From Candidatus Gastranaerophilales bacterium (GTDB lineage Bacteria > Cyanobacteriota > Vampirovibrionia > Gastranaerophilales > Gastranaerophilaceae), in assembly GCA_017560095.1 (NCBI GenBank), contig JAFYOU010000034.1, positions 1-64,000 on the forward strand: 64,000 bases of DNA. The letters are read 5' to 3'. The notes beneath the pieces are model-generated. The model ran no database searches and was not told the origin of the DNA. It saw only the letters and a program-made list of their open reading frames with translations. Made by a program: the position numbers and the translations under genes. How positions within the stretch are numbered: the stretch's first letter is position 1; each line of letters begins with the position of its first letter. Positions 1 through 7,867 of this stretch are shown in pieces.

Positions 1-1693
1 GTGTCCAAGTGCCATCTTCAGCTTCTGAAAGCGTAAAGTATGCTTCATTTTCACCATGTGAAGATGTATAAATGCCTGTATTTTCATCATATGTTAAACT
101 GCCGATAGCTTCTTCGCTAATTCCAAGCATATTAAGTGTAGTTTTTCTAGTTTCGTCAGACATAAGTTGAGTTGTTACATTGTTAATGTCTGTTTTTCCG
201 CCAGCACCATCGTCATTTCCTCCAGTGCCTTCAGTGCCTTCTAAACCTAACGAGCTTACTTTATAGTCAAGCAATGTTTTTGTTGCGTTAGATGAGGCGT
301 CATTAATATATGTTTGCAATTCCGTATTTGTATTATATAACGTTATAAAATCATCATTGCTTAATTTTAAAATTGTTTCTATATTGCTTGAAATATCTGT
401 AGTGCTTTTTAAATTATCGTCAAGCACAGCATATGGAGTCATTGGGTCAATTCCGTCTAAAAATGCAAGGATGGCTGTTTCATCAATTCCATCAGGAACA
501 TTTTCTTTTATATAATCTTCAAAAGATTTTCCATTATTTATAGCATACATGGTTTTAAAATCATTTAAGTCAAAATTTTCACTTGGGTCAGTTGTTAGAT
601 TTGCTAGAGTTGCGACAGCTTTTGCATAATCGGCAGGCGTTGAATCATCTGCAAGGTTGTTAAATTCAGTAATGTCTTTTTGGTAGTTTTCAGTTCTTTC
701 ATCATTTACAAATGACTTGAATTCTACTGAGCAGCCACCTTCTTCTGTATAAGTCCTATTAGACTTATGCATAAAACCAGCTTCGCCTGTTTCTTTACCA
801 CTTGCATCATATTCGGCAATAAATTCAAGCGCTTCGCCATTTTCAAATTTTATACCTGTTTGGAACCAAGTGCCATCTTCATTTTTAACAATAGTATAAA
901 TTTGATCACCATTTTTATAAGTCAAGGCTCCTAATTCTGGATTGTATTTTAAAGTGTTTGCATCTACGCCTATTGCATTAAGAGCAGCGCTATTCTCTGT
1001 AATAAATCCTTCTAAATCTGTTACATCTTCCATTGTTGGATATGGAGCATCAGTTACTGCTGGATCAGTTACTGCTGGATCAGTTACTGCTGGATCAGTT
1101 ACTGCTGGATCAGTTACTGCTGGATCAGTTACTGCTGGATCTTTAGGTGTTTCAGCTTCAGGAGTTTGAATATCATCAGGCTCAATAAAACCTAACAATT
1201 CTCCTTTATCACCAAAAACAGGAATTGGCAAAATAACTTTGTTGCCTGTATAAATTAAATCAGGATTAGTGATACCGTTGATTTCCATAATTTTGTCTAT
1301 TAATGCTTTGTAATCATCTGAATATAATTTGATATCTGAGGATGGATAATAATTTGCAATGATTCTTGATAAGCAATCGTTTGCATATCTATTTCCTTCC
1401 AATTTTCTGCTGCCCCAAGAAACAATATTGACTTCATACAGGCCATCTTCTCTTTGTTCTAGTCCTACGGTATTGTCGCCAAAATAAGCTTGCGCTAGTG
1501 CAGCAATGTCTGATTCATTTATATTTTCAGTATCTGTATCATCTGCTATGGTAATATATGTTTCATTTCCTTTCACATCAGTGAAAACAAAAATGGATTC
1601 ATCTTCCTTTGCTTCGCTTAACTCAATTTTTTTGATTAAATCTGGATCTATGCCTGTAGCACCTACTTGTCCGATTCTTGAAACATCTGTCAT
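1..1693 (-). CDS. Partial LysM-like protein with DPAVT repeats, C-terminus cut by window edge
   Basis: Open reading frame read leftwards from ATG at 1693 to the window edge, about 564 codons with no stop. A TAAGGAA ribosome site lies 7 nt upstream and decides the start. Residues about 102-158 resemble a LysM-type module: a run containing YANDCLSRIIANYY, then a helix and ending in GNKVILPIP. It is followed by six exact DPAVT repeats (residues about 185-214) and a long acidic, Asn/Thr/Asp-rich region. No signal peptide or membrane segment is visible in the first 40 residues. LysM modules usually bind peptidoglycan, so a wall-associated role is possible but unproven. The C-terminus, which might hold a second domain, lies outside the window. 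No specific family is recognised. Confidence 0.75.
   Translation of the reverse strand, partial: MTDVSRIGQVGATGIDPDLIKKIELSEAKEDESIFVFTDVKGNETYITIADDTDTENINESDIAALAQAYFGDNTVGLEQREDGLYEVNIVSWGSRKLEGNRYANDCLSRIIANYYPSSDIKLYSDDYKALIDKIMEINGITNPDLIYTGNKVILPIPVFGDKGELLGFIEPDDIQTPEAETPKDPAVTDPAVTDPAVTDPAVTDPAVTDPAVTDAPYPTMEDVTDLEGFITENSAALNAIGVDANTLKYNPELGALTYKNGDQIYTIVKNEDGTWFQTGIKFENGEALEFIAEYDASGKETGEAGFMHKSNRTYTEEGGCSVEFKSFVNDERTENYQKDITEFNNLADDSTPADYAKAVATLANLTTDPSENFDLNDFKTMYAINNGKSFEDYIKENVPDGIDETAILAFLDGIDPMTPYAVLDDNLKSTTDISSNIETILKLSNDDFITLYNTNTELQTYINDASSNATKTLLDYKVSSLGLEGTEGTGGNDDGAGGKTDINNVTTQLMSDETRKTTLNMLGISEEAIGSLTYDENTGIYTSSHGENEAYFTLSEAEDGTWT
1051..1140 (-). repeat. Six identical 15-bp tandem repeats encoding DPAVT
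   Basis: Six perfect head-to-tail copies of a 15-bp unit (plus-strand cagttactgctggat), in frame in the partial gene 1-1693 and encoding DPAVT each time. The identity at third codon positions points to recent slippage or expansion rather than selection on protein sequence alone. Confidence 0.97.
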
Positions 1694-1837
1694 TTTTCAT
1701 TTCCTTATTATACACACTTCTACTTATTTTCGTGTGACGGCATTTTAAGTTGATAACTTTAGAGATTTTTTAAAATTTTTAATAAAACTTTACAAACAGA
1801 TATTAATTGTTGAAGAGACAAAAAAATAGCTTTGTGT

Positions 1838-1850
1838 TAGTATAGCTTTA
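1838..1850 (+). promoter_or_regulatory. -10 element 6 nt before the tagA-like start
   Basis: TAGTAT at 1838-1843 is followed by exactly 6 nt and then the ATG at 1850. GAGACA at 1815-1820 lies 17 nt upstream as a partial -35 (four of six consensus bases). There is no Shine-Dalgarno sequence, so transcription probably starts at or next to the ATG. Confidence 0.45.
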
Positions 1851-2581
1851 TGAGTATGAAAGCTTATGTCTTAAATTGTCCAGTTGAATTAATAAATACT
1901 GAAGAAGCGCTTGGGCGTGTGAGTAATGCTCTTGAAAATAAAATAAATTATCAAATAGTTACAATTAATCCTGAAATGGTTATGAATGCTCAAAAAAATG
2001 AAGCATTTTTTAATATTTTAAATAATTCAGATTTAAACATTGCGGATGGCGTTGGGATTAAAATAGCTCTTAAATTTCAAAAGATTAATTTAAACCATAT
2101 TAGAGGGGTAGATTTTTCTCGTGAATTAATCAAGCTGGCTTCAAAAAATAATCTTAGAGTTGCTTTTTTGGGTGCAAAAGAAGAAGTTATTAATCTTGCG
2201 TGTGAAAATTTTTTAAAAGAATATCCATCATTAAACATTGTGTATAGCAGAAATGGATATTTTGAAAATGATGATGAAATTATTGGAGAAATTAAATCAG
2301 CTAATCCTCAAATCTTGCTTGTTGGATTAGGTTCTCCAAAACAAGAAGAATTGATTTTAAAATTAAAAACACAATTAAATGGTTGCGTTATGATTGGGGT
2401 TGGTGGAAGTTTTGATGTATTTTCGGGGCTTGTTAAAGAATCGCCCAAAATTTGGCAAAAATTGGGGTTAGAATGGTTATATAGAACACTGTGTCAACCG
2501 GAGAGATTTAAAAGAATATTCCCAGTTTTGCCAATATTTTTGATAAAGTGTATAATAAGTAGTGTATTAAAGAAGGGTTGA
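1850..2581 (+). CDS. WecG/TagA/CpsF family glycosyltransferase (GT26)
   Basis: 243 residues, the usual length for this family, which transfers N-acetylmannosamine or a related sugar from UDP-sugar to a lipid-linked acceptor during surface polymer synthesis. Visible family motifs: TINPEMV (about 38-44), ADGVGI (65-70, with the conserved Asp proposed as catalytic), GLGSPKQE (159-166), GVGGSFDVFSG (183-193) and GLEWLYR (206-212). The hydrophobic, basic C-terminus fits peripheral membrane attachment. It is the first gene of a run whose next member starts 4 nt after its stop. The exact sugar and acceptor cannot be read from sequence. The start lacks a ribosome site and sits just behind a -10 element. 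Confidence 0.9.
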   Translation: MSMKAYVLNCPVELINTEEALGRVSNALENKINYQIVTINPEMVMNAQKNEAFFNILNNSDLNIADGVGIKIALKFQKINLNHIRGVDFSRELIKLASKNNLRVAFLGAKEEVINLACENFLKEYPSLNIVYSRNGYFENDDEIIGEIKSANPQILLVGLGSPKQEELILKLKTQLNGCVMIGVGGSFDVFSGLVKESPKIWQKLGLEWLYRTLCQPERFKRIFPVLPIFLIKCIISSVLKKG

Positions 2582-2585
2582 TATT

Positions 2586-3389
2586 TTGAAGACGTTTACT
2601 AATGTGCTAAGAGCAGACATTTTAAAAATGATACATAATGCCAAATCAGGCCATCCGGGCGGCGCTTTGTCATGTGTAGATATGTTGTCGGTTTTATATA
2701 AAAAAGTCTTAAATGTCCCTGTTGAATGGGATAAAGCGATTAATTTTAATCAAAGAGATAGATTTATTTTATCAAAAGGGCATGCGTCAACTGCATTATA
2801 TGCAGTTTTAGCACATTTAGGATTTTTCCCTGTTGATATGCTTGCAAGCTTTAGAATGCTTGGTTCAAAACTTCAAGGGCATCCAAGCTCAAGAGCACAA
2901 TTGCCGGGAATTGAAGTTTCGACAGGTTCTTTAGGCCAAGGACTTTCAATTGGCGTTGGTTTAGCTTTAGCCTTGCGTTTAGATAAAAACCCTGCTAAAG
3001 TTTTTGTTCTTCTTGGTGATGGCGAAATGCAAGAAGGAAGCGTTTGGGAAAGCTTGATGAATGCTTCAAATCAAAAACTTGATAATTTAATTGTAATTGT
3101 TGATAAAAATAATCTTCAAATTGATGGAAATACTTGTGATATTAAATCATTAGAACCATTAGATGAAAAATTAAAAGCGTTTGGGTTTGAAGTTTATTCA
3201 ATAGATGGCCATAATTATGAAGAAATCGAACAAACAATGTTAGAAGCAAAAAAATCAAATAAATTATGTGCTATTATTGCAAATACTATAAAAGGAAAAG
3301 GTGTTTCATTTATGGAAAATATGGCTGGCTGGCATGGCAAAGCTCCAAATGATGAACAATTAGCTAAAGCTTTGGAGGAATTATGTTAG
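2586..3389 (+). CDS. Transketolase, N-terminal (ThDP pyrophosphate-binding) subunit
   Basis: 267 residues, matching the split-transketolase N-terminal subunit. It carries SGHPGG (21-26), the thiamine-diphosphate motif beginning GDGEMQEG (144-151) and closing at about DKNN (173-176), and conserved His residues in KGHAS and QGHPS. With the next gene it forms the complete enzyme that moves two-carbon units between sugar phosphates in the non-oxidative pentose phosphate pathway. Start is TTG at 2586 with GAAGGG 8 nt upstream; the next ATG would remove the conserved N-terminal helix. The gene begins 4 nt after the glycosyltransferase stop and overlaps the next gene by 7 nt, so translation is probably coupled. 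Confidence 0.95.
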   Translation: MKTFTNVLRADILKMIHNAKSGHPGGALSCVDMLSVLYKKVLNVPVEWDKAINFNQRDRFILSKGHASTALYAVLAHLGFFPVDMLASFRMLGSKLQGHPSSRAQLPGIEVSTGSLGQGLSIGVGLALALRLDKNPAKVFVLLGDGEMQEGSVWESLMNASNQKLDNLIVIVDKNNLQIDGNTCDIKSLEPLDEKLKAFGFEVYSIDGHNYEEIEQTMLEAKKSNKLCAIIANTIKGKGVSFMENMAGWHGKAPNDEQLAKALEELC

Positions 3390-4333
3390 CAAAAGAAATT
3401 GAAATAAAATCACCAAGAAATGTTTATGGCGATACTTTAGCTGAATTAGGAGCAAAAAATCCCAATATTGTAGTTTTGGATGCTGATTTATCATGTTCAA
3501 CGCAAACTTGTAGATTTGCAAAACAATTTCCTGAAAGATTTTTTAACTGTGGTATAGCTGAACAAGACATGATGGGTACTGCTGCAGGTCTTGCTTATGG
3601 CGGAAAGACTGTTTTTGCAAGTACGTTTGCAATGTTTGCAACTGCAAGATGTCTAGATCAAATTAGAAATACAATTTGTTATTCAAAATTAGATGTTAAA
3701 ATAGTTGCTACTCATGGTGGTATAACTGTTGGTGAAGATGGGGCATCACATCAGGCATTGGAAGATATTTCTTATATGCGCTCTATTCCCGATATGCAGG
3801 TTATTGTTCCTGGTGATTGCGAAGAAGTTAAACAGGTAATAGAATATGCCGCTAATACTCCTGGGCCAATGTATATAAGAATCCCAAGAACAAATTTGAA
3901 ATCAATTTTTTCAAATAAATATCAATTTAACCACACAACAGGTGTTAAGGTTAAAGAAGGTGACGATATAACAATTGTGACAAACGGAGAAACTTTGTGT
4001 GAAGTTATGGAAGCTTCTAGAATGCTTTCTCAAGTTGGAATTGAAGCAGAAGTTCTTCATTATCCAGTTGTTAAGCCTTTTAGACATATAGCTCTTAAAC
4101 AAAGTGCTCAAAAAACAGGTAAGGTTGTGGTTGTTGAAAATCATAGTATAATTGGTGGCCTAGGCTCAGCTGTGTGTGAGGCTTTATGTCAATATTGCCC
4201 TACAAAAGTATATCGAATTGGAACAAAAGATACCTTTGGGCAATCAGGCGAACAACGTCAGTTAATGGAATTTTATGGTTTAACCGATAAAAAAATATAC
4301 GAAAAAATAATCGAATTTATGGATGTAAAATGA
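3383..4333 (+). CDS. Transketolase, C-terminal (pyrimidine-binding) subunit
   Basis: 316 residues, the expected size for the separate C-terminal half. The catalytic Glu that activates thiamine diphosphate lies in CGIAEQDMMG (Glu about 60). The pyrimidine-binding domain (about 1-170) is followed by the transketolase C-terminal domain (about 190-316). It overlaps the N-terminal subunit by 7 nt and ftsE by 4 nt (ATGA), typical of subunits made in fixed ratio. 1-deoxyxylulose-5-phosphate synthase is related, but the two-gene layout and GHPGG motif favour transketolase. A ribulose-phosphate epimerase of the same pathway is encoded at 55626-56258. Confidence 0.95.
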   Translation: MLAKEIEIKSPRNVYGDTLAELGAKNPNIVVLDADLSCSTQTCRFAKQFPERFFNCGIAEQDMMGTAAGLAYGGKTVFASTFAMFATARCLDQIRNTICYSKLDVKIVATHGGITVGEDGASHQALEDISYMRSIPDMQVIVPGDCEEVKQVIEYAANTPGPMYIRIPRTNLKSIFSNKYQFNHTTGVKVKEGDDITIVTNGETLCEVMEASRMLSQVGIEAEVLHYPVVKPFRHIALKQSAQKTGKVVVVENHSIIGGLGSAVCEALCQYCPTKVYRIGTKDTFGQSGEQRQLMEFYGLTDKKIYEKIIEFMDVK

Positions 4334-5004
4334 TAATACTTAGAGACGTAGTAAAGCAATATAAAAATAAATATGCGCTAAGAGGTATAAATTTACATAT
4401 TCGCCCAGGTGAATTTGTGTTTTTGGTGGGTTCATCGGGGGCTGGTAAGTCTACTATGATGAAAATGTTATACCTTGAAGAGCGCCCTTCAAGGGGTGAT
4501 GTTTACGTTGCGGGAATTAATATTGGAAATCTTTCGCCAAGTAAAATTCCAAGTTTAAGACGCTGTATGGGTATAGTTTTTCAGGATTATAAGCTATTAC
4601 AAAACCATACAGTTTATGATAATATTGCTTATGTTATAAGAACAATGGGTACATCTTCAAGAGAAATTGAGTCTCGTGTGATGGGGGCGCTTAAAGTTGT
4701 TGGGCTTGAAGATAAATGGAAATCTCGTCCTTGCGAACTATCTGGTGGCGAGCAACAAAGAGTTTCAATCGCAAGAGCAATTGTAAATGGCCCTCCTTTA
4801 TTAATTGCAGACGAGCCAACAGGTAATTTAGACCCTAAGAATTCACTTGAAGTTATGCAAATTTTAGAACAAGTTAACCAAAGAGGCATAACAATTCTTG
4901 TATCAACCCACGATCAAGCGATGGTAAACTATTTTAGAAAAAGAGTAATTACACTTGATCACGGTCAGGTAATTAGAGATATACAAGCAGGAACGTATGA
5001 CTAG
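4330..5004 (+). CDS. ftsE: Cell division ATP-binding protein FtsE
   Basis: 224-residue ABC ATPase, normal FtsE length. Walker A GSSGAGKST (34-42), Q-loop FQDYKLL (about 84-90), signature LSGGEQQR (137-144), Walker B LLIADEP (157-163) and the H-loop in STHD are all intact. FtsE drives FtsX, which controls periplasmic peptidoglycan hydrolases at the septum. The start overlaps the transketolase stop by 4 nt and the 3' end overlaps ftsX by 8 nt, the classical ftsEX arrangement. Assignment rests on the family motifs plus the adjacent FtsX; the FtsE-typical DYKLL after the Q-loop also supports it. Confidence 0.95.
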   Translation: MIILRDVVKQYKNKYALRGINLHIRPGEFVFLVGSSGAGKSTMMKMLYLEERPSRGDVYVAGINIGNLSPSKIPSLRRCMGIVFQDYKLLQNHTVYDNIAYVIRTMGTSSREIESRVMGALKVVGLEDKWKSRPCELSGGEQQRVSIARAIVNGPPLLIADEPTGNLDPKNSLEVMQILEQVNQRGITILVSTHDQAMVNYFRKRVITLDHGQVIRDIQAGTYD

Positions 5005-5911
5005 AAGAGCAAATAAACAGAATTTAAAACAAAAAGTTAAATCTCATATTCCAAAAGACTGGATGTCGGAAATTAGAATCACCTGTCGTATTGCAATGGA
5101 AACAGCTAAAAGTATTGCGCAAACGGGTCTTGTCAATATTGCAATTATCACAACTATTGCTGCAATTTTGACTATTTTTGGTTCAATTTTTAGAATTACT
5201 CTTGCTGTTAATTCTTTTGTAAATTCTATGGGTTCGGCTTTAGAGGTTAGTGCTTATTTGTCAGATGATGCTGATATTAATGCGACAGTTACCAGAATAA
5301 GAGGTCTTGAGCATGTTCAAAAAGTAACTTTTATTTCCAAGGAAACGTCTTGGGAAGAGTTAAAAAAAGAAATTGATGTCCCTGATATCACAAATCCTCT
5401 TCCTAATACGCTCCATGTGAAGCTTGATGATACTAAGAATATTTCATCTGTTATGCAAGATTTAAGGAAAATTGATGGGGTAAACGATACAAGTTATGCC
5501 AAAGATTTGGTTCAAAAATTTGAAATGATTAATGCAATTATCAATACGGCAACTTTGGTTTTTGTCGTAATAGTCTGTATTTTAACTATAGCTATTATCA
5601 ATAATACAATAGAGTTGGTAATCCAATCTCGAAAAGAAGAAATAGAAATTATGCGTTTGATGGGAGTATCTAATTGGTATATTAAAACACCATTGGTTAT
5701 GCAAGGCGCTATATATGGCTTTTTGGGTGCAATGGTTGCAATTATTCCTATTAATGTAGTGCAAAAATATATCATAAAAATGCATGAATTTTTCATGATT
5801 GCAATTGACCCATGGTCGCAATTTGCCGTACTATTTAGTGTATTAACATTAGGGGTAGCTTTTGCATCAATTGGAAGCTTCTTAAGTATTAAAAAACATT
5901 TACAGGTATAG
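4997..5911 (+). CDS. ftsX: Cell division protein FtsX, permease-like
   Basis: 304 residues with FtsX topology: cytosolic N-terminus rich in Lys/Arg, TM1 (about 45-70), an extracytoplasmic domain (about 72-170), then three membrane helices (about 172-198, 228-255, 270-297). The cytosolic loop before TM3 contains the conserved RKEEIEIMRLMG run, the usual coupling segment to FtsE. It partners FtsE to transmit ATP hydrolysis to septal wall hydrolases. It overlaps ftsE by 8 nt and is followed 8 nt later by an HDOD gene, so all probably share one mRNA. Confidence 0.93.
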   Translation: MTRRANKQNLKQKVKSHIPKDWMSEIRITCRIAMETAKSIAQTGLVNIAIITTIAAILTIFGSIFRITLAVNSFVNSMGSALEVSAYLSDDADINATVTRIRGLEHVQKVTFISKETSWEELKKEIDVPDITNPLPNTLHVKLDDTKNISSVMQDLRKIDGVNDTSYAKDLVQKFEMINAIINTATLVFVVIVCILTIAIINNTIELVIQSRKEEIEIMRLMGVSNWYIKTPLVMQGAIYGFLGAMVAIIPINVVQKYIIKMHEFFMIAIDPWSQFAVLFSVLTLGVAFASIGSFLSIKKHLQV

Positions 5912-5918
5912 TTTAAAT

Positions 5919-6749
5919 ATGATGAATAATAATTCAAATAGATTAGATCCACAGCAAGTTGTGGCGGAGTTTAAAGAAATACCACCGATGCCAAATGTAA
6001 TGGTTAAGGCGTTGAGTGTCATAAAAAATCCTGCAACAGGAATTGCAGAACTTGCAAAAATTATGCAAGTAGACCAAGCGATTTCCACTAAAACTCTAAG
6101 TCTTGTTAATTCGGCTTTTTATGGCTTTAGACAGCAAATTACATCTATTCAAAAAGCTTTGGTTGTACTTGGTATGATGAAAGCTAAAAATATTATTATG
6201 AGTTTAGCTCTTAAACAAATGATGACCGCACAAGGGTCTCGTGAATTATGGGAACATTCTATTAAAACTGCGGTTGCTGCTGAAATTTTAGCTAAAGAAT
6301 ATAAAGTAATTAATCCAGACGACGCTTTTGTTATTGGTTTTTTACATGATATTGGCAAAATGCTTTTAAATACAAAAAATCCACTAAAATATTCAAAGGT
6401 AAGATATTTAGCCCAACAAGATAATGTTAGTCTTGTTGATGTCGAAGATGCACAATTTGGTACTAACCATTGTGTATTAGGTGCATTAATATCTAAAAAG
6501 TGGCAATTGCCTGTAATTTTAACAAATTGCATTAGATATCATCATGATCCAGCGCAAAGCTCTTTGCCTACTGTTTGTGGAATTGTATATTGTGCAGATA
6601 GAATGGTGCAAACAAATATGCCAAATCCTTTATTAGAACAAAAAGTAATGTCTAAATTGGATTTTTCAATAGCCGATCCTGTGGCATTAAGAGAAACGGT
6701 TTTAGCTAAAGCAACTATATTTTTAAAAGAGATGTCTTCTCCAAGTTAA
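5919..6749 (+). CDS. HDOD domain protein
   Basis: 276 residues almost filled by an HDOD domain (about 15-215): the PPMPNVMVKAL opening, the VDQAISTKTLSLVNSAFYG segment and the degenerate HD motif in GFLHDIGKML. HDOD proteins are HD-superfamily relatives without demonstrated hydrolase activity and act as signalling or scaffold modules, for example in motility and c-di-GMP networks. Here the gene closes the ftsEX operon, suggesting but not proving a role in division or envelope signalling. Its TAA stop lies in a TTAA shared with the stop of the convergent gene. Confidence 0.85.
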   Translation: MMNNNSNRLDPQQVVAEFKEIPPMPNVMVKALSVIKNPATGIAELAKIMQVDQAISTKTLSLVNSAFYGFRQQITSIQKALVVLGMMKAKNIIMSLALKQMMTAQGSRELWEHSIKTAVAAEILAKEYKVINPDDAFVIGFLHDIGKMLLNTKNPLKYSKVRYLAQQDNVSLVDVEDAQFGTNHCVLGALISKKWQLPVILTNCIRYHHDPAQSSLPTVCGIVYCADRMVQTNMPNPLLEQKVMSKLDFSIADPVALRETVLAKATIFLKEMSSPS

Positions 6750-7558
6750 CAATATTTAATATCAAGCTCTTGGCATAGTTTATTGAAATATTCTACGGAT
6801 TCTATCAGGTCTTCTTTTTCAAATATTTCAAATGTTATTTGTGGAAATAAGTACATTTCTTTTAAAGTTAGAAGAATTTCTTTAATATCTAAAGTTCCTT
6901 TTAAAAGGCTTGAATGAGAGTCTTCATCTTTAAAATTGTTATGAAAATGCATGTGTTTGAGCATTATTCCATAATCTTTTATCCAATCAGATGGTTTTAT
7001 ATTGGAATGTAGGTTGCAATGTCCAATATCAATTGTAACTCCAAGATTGGGGGAGTTAACTGCTGCAACAAGGCTTCTAATGAATTCTGAATCTGCTTCA
7101 TGGACGTTTTCTATTGTTGCCATAATTCCTAAATCTTCAAAATTTTTAATAAATTCTTTGTAAAATTCGATGTTTTTTAAAAAAAACATTTGTTGGTACT
7201 CTTTATGTTTTAAAAGATTGTTATAACATGTGTGAAAAATAACGGTTGTAACGTCAAACTGTTCAGCCAATTCTAGGCTTTGATAATATCTTTTTTTGGA
7301 AATTTCTGAAATCAATGGGTCTTTGGCTGCAATATTTAAATTTGAAAAAAATCCGTGAAGTGTGACTTCGTTATCAAAATCGGCCAAAATTGCTTTATAT
7401 TCTTTTTTATTTTTTTCATAGTCATTTTCTATATCTAATAGACGTCCAAATCTTGATATTTCAATTCCGCATCCTAGAGATGAAGCAATATTTACGGCCT
7501 CTTTAAAATCATGGTATGATACAGTTGAAGATATAAAACGATGTAGTTTATTGTTCAT
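6746..7558 (-). CDS. Sugar phosphate isomerase/epimerase-like TIM-barrel protein
   Basis: 270 residues resembling the xylose isomerase-like / AP endonuclease 2 TIM-barrel superfamily. Likely metal ligands follow the family order: Glu in ATIENVH (about 145-150), Asp and His in TIDIGHCN (about 172-179), His in KHMHFHNN (about 205-212) and Glu in TFEIFEKED near the C-terminus. Substrate cannot be predicted; members include epimerases, inosose dehydratases and endonuclease IV. There is no ribosome site: the ATG follows a TATAAT by exactly 6 nt, suggesting a leaderless message. It converges with the HDOD gene with overlapping stop codons. Confidence 0.75.
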   Translation of the reverse strand: MNNKLHRFISSTVSYHDFKEAVNIASSLGCGIEISRFGRLLDIENDYEKNKKEYKAILADFDNEVTLHGFFSNLNIAAKDPLISEISKKRYYQSLELAEQFDVTTVIFHTCYNNLLKHKEYQQMFFLKNIEFYKEFIKNFEDLGIMATIENVHEADSEFIRSLVAAVNSPNLGVTIDIGHCNLHSNIKPSDWIKDYGIMLKHMHFHNNFKDEDSHSSLLKGTLDIKEILLTLKEMYLFPQITFEIFEKEDLIESVEYFNKLCQELDIKYC

Positions 7559-7578
7559 AATTTAATTATAGATTAAAA
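7559..7578. promoter_or_regulatory. Divergent overlapping -10 elements between two leaderless genes
   Basis: On the minus strand TATAAT (7570-7565) is 6 nt before the isomerase-like ATG at 7558. On the plus strand TATAGA (7567-7572) is 6 nt before the ATG at 7579. The two hexamers overlap, so RNA polymerase could serve only one direction at a time. Neither start has a Shine-Dalgarno sequence. Confidence 0.45.
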
Positions 7579-7791
7579 ATGTATATTATAGAACTGTTTT
7601 TAAAATTAAAAGAAGATTTTAAGATGGGTAAATTTAAAAAGCAACCCGAAGTTAAAATTCAAAAAATCGAAAAATGTAATCATTTTTTTGTGCCAATTGA
7701 TTCAACGAAAAGAATTTTGGCTTGTTCAAAGTGTGGTGAAATATATAAGTTGAAAAAGGGAGAAAATAATCCTTTTGAACAAACAAAATAA
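7579..7791 (+). CDS. Small zinc-ribbon-like protein
   Basis: 70 residues from ATG 7579. An alternative ATG at 7624 (55 residues, beginning MGKFKKQPEV) has a weak AGAAG upstream, whereas 7579 follows a -10-like TATAGA by 6 nt; both are possible. The body holds CNHFF and ACSKCGE separated by about 16 residues, a C-x-H ... C-x2-C arrangement that would bind one zinc. The rest is basic and polar. No enzyme domain is present and the function is unknown; small zinc ribbons often contact RNA, DNA or ribosomes. It stands alone between the isomerase-like gene and murF. Confidence 0.7.
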   Translation: MYIIELFLKLKEDFKMGKFKKQPEVKIQKIEKCNHFFVPIDSTKRILACSKCGEIYKLKKGENNPFEQTK

Positions 7792-7867
7792 AACTTAAAA
7801 TTTGCTTTATTGAAAGTATTTTTGAGATAAAATTATTCGTATACGAGATTTATTTTTGGAGATAGCT

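Noticed and set aside
1051-1140. CRISPR-like regular repeats
   Set aside because: Units are contiguous with no spacers and are in frame in a protein gene.
942-1169. Plus-strand frame with VTAGS repeats
   Set aside because: It is the antisense of the six 15-bp repeats in the minus-strand LysM-like gene; no ribosome site and no other support.
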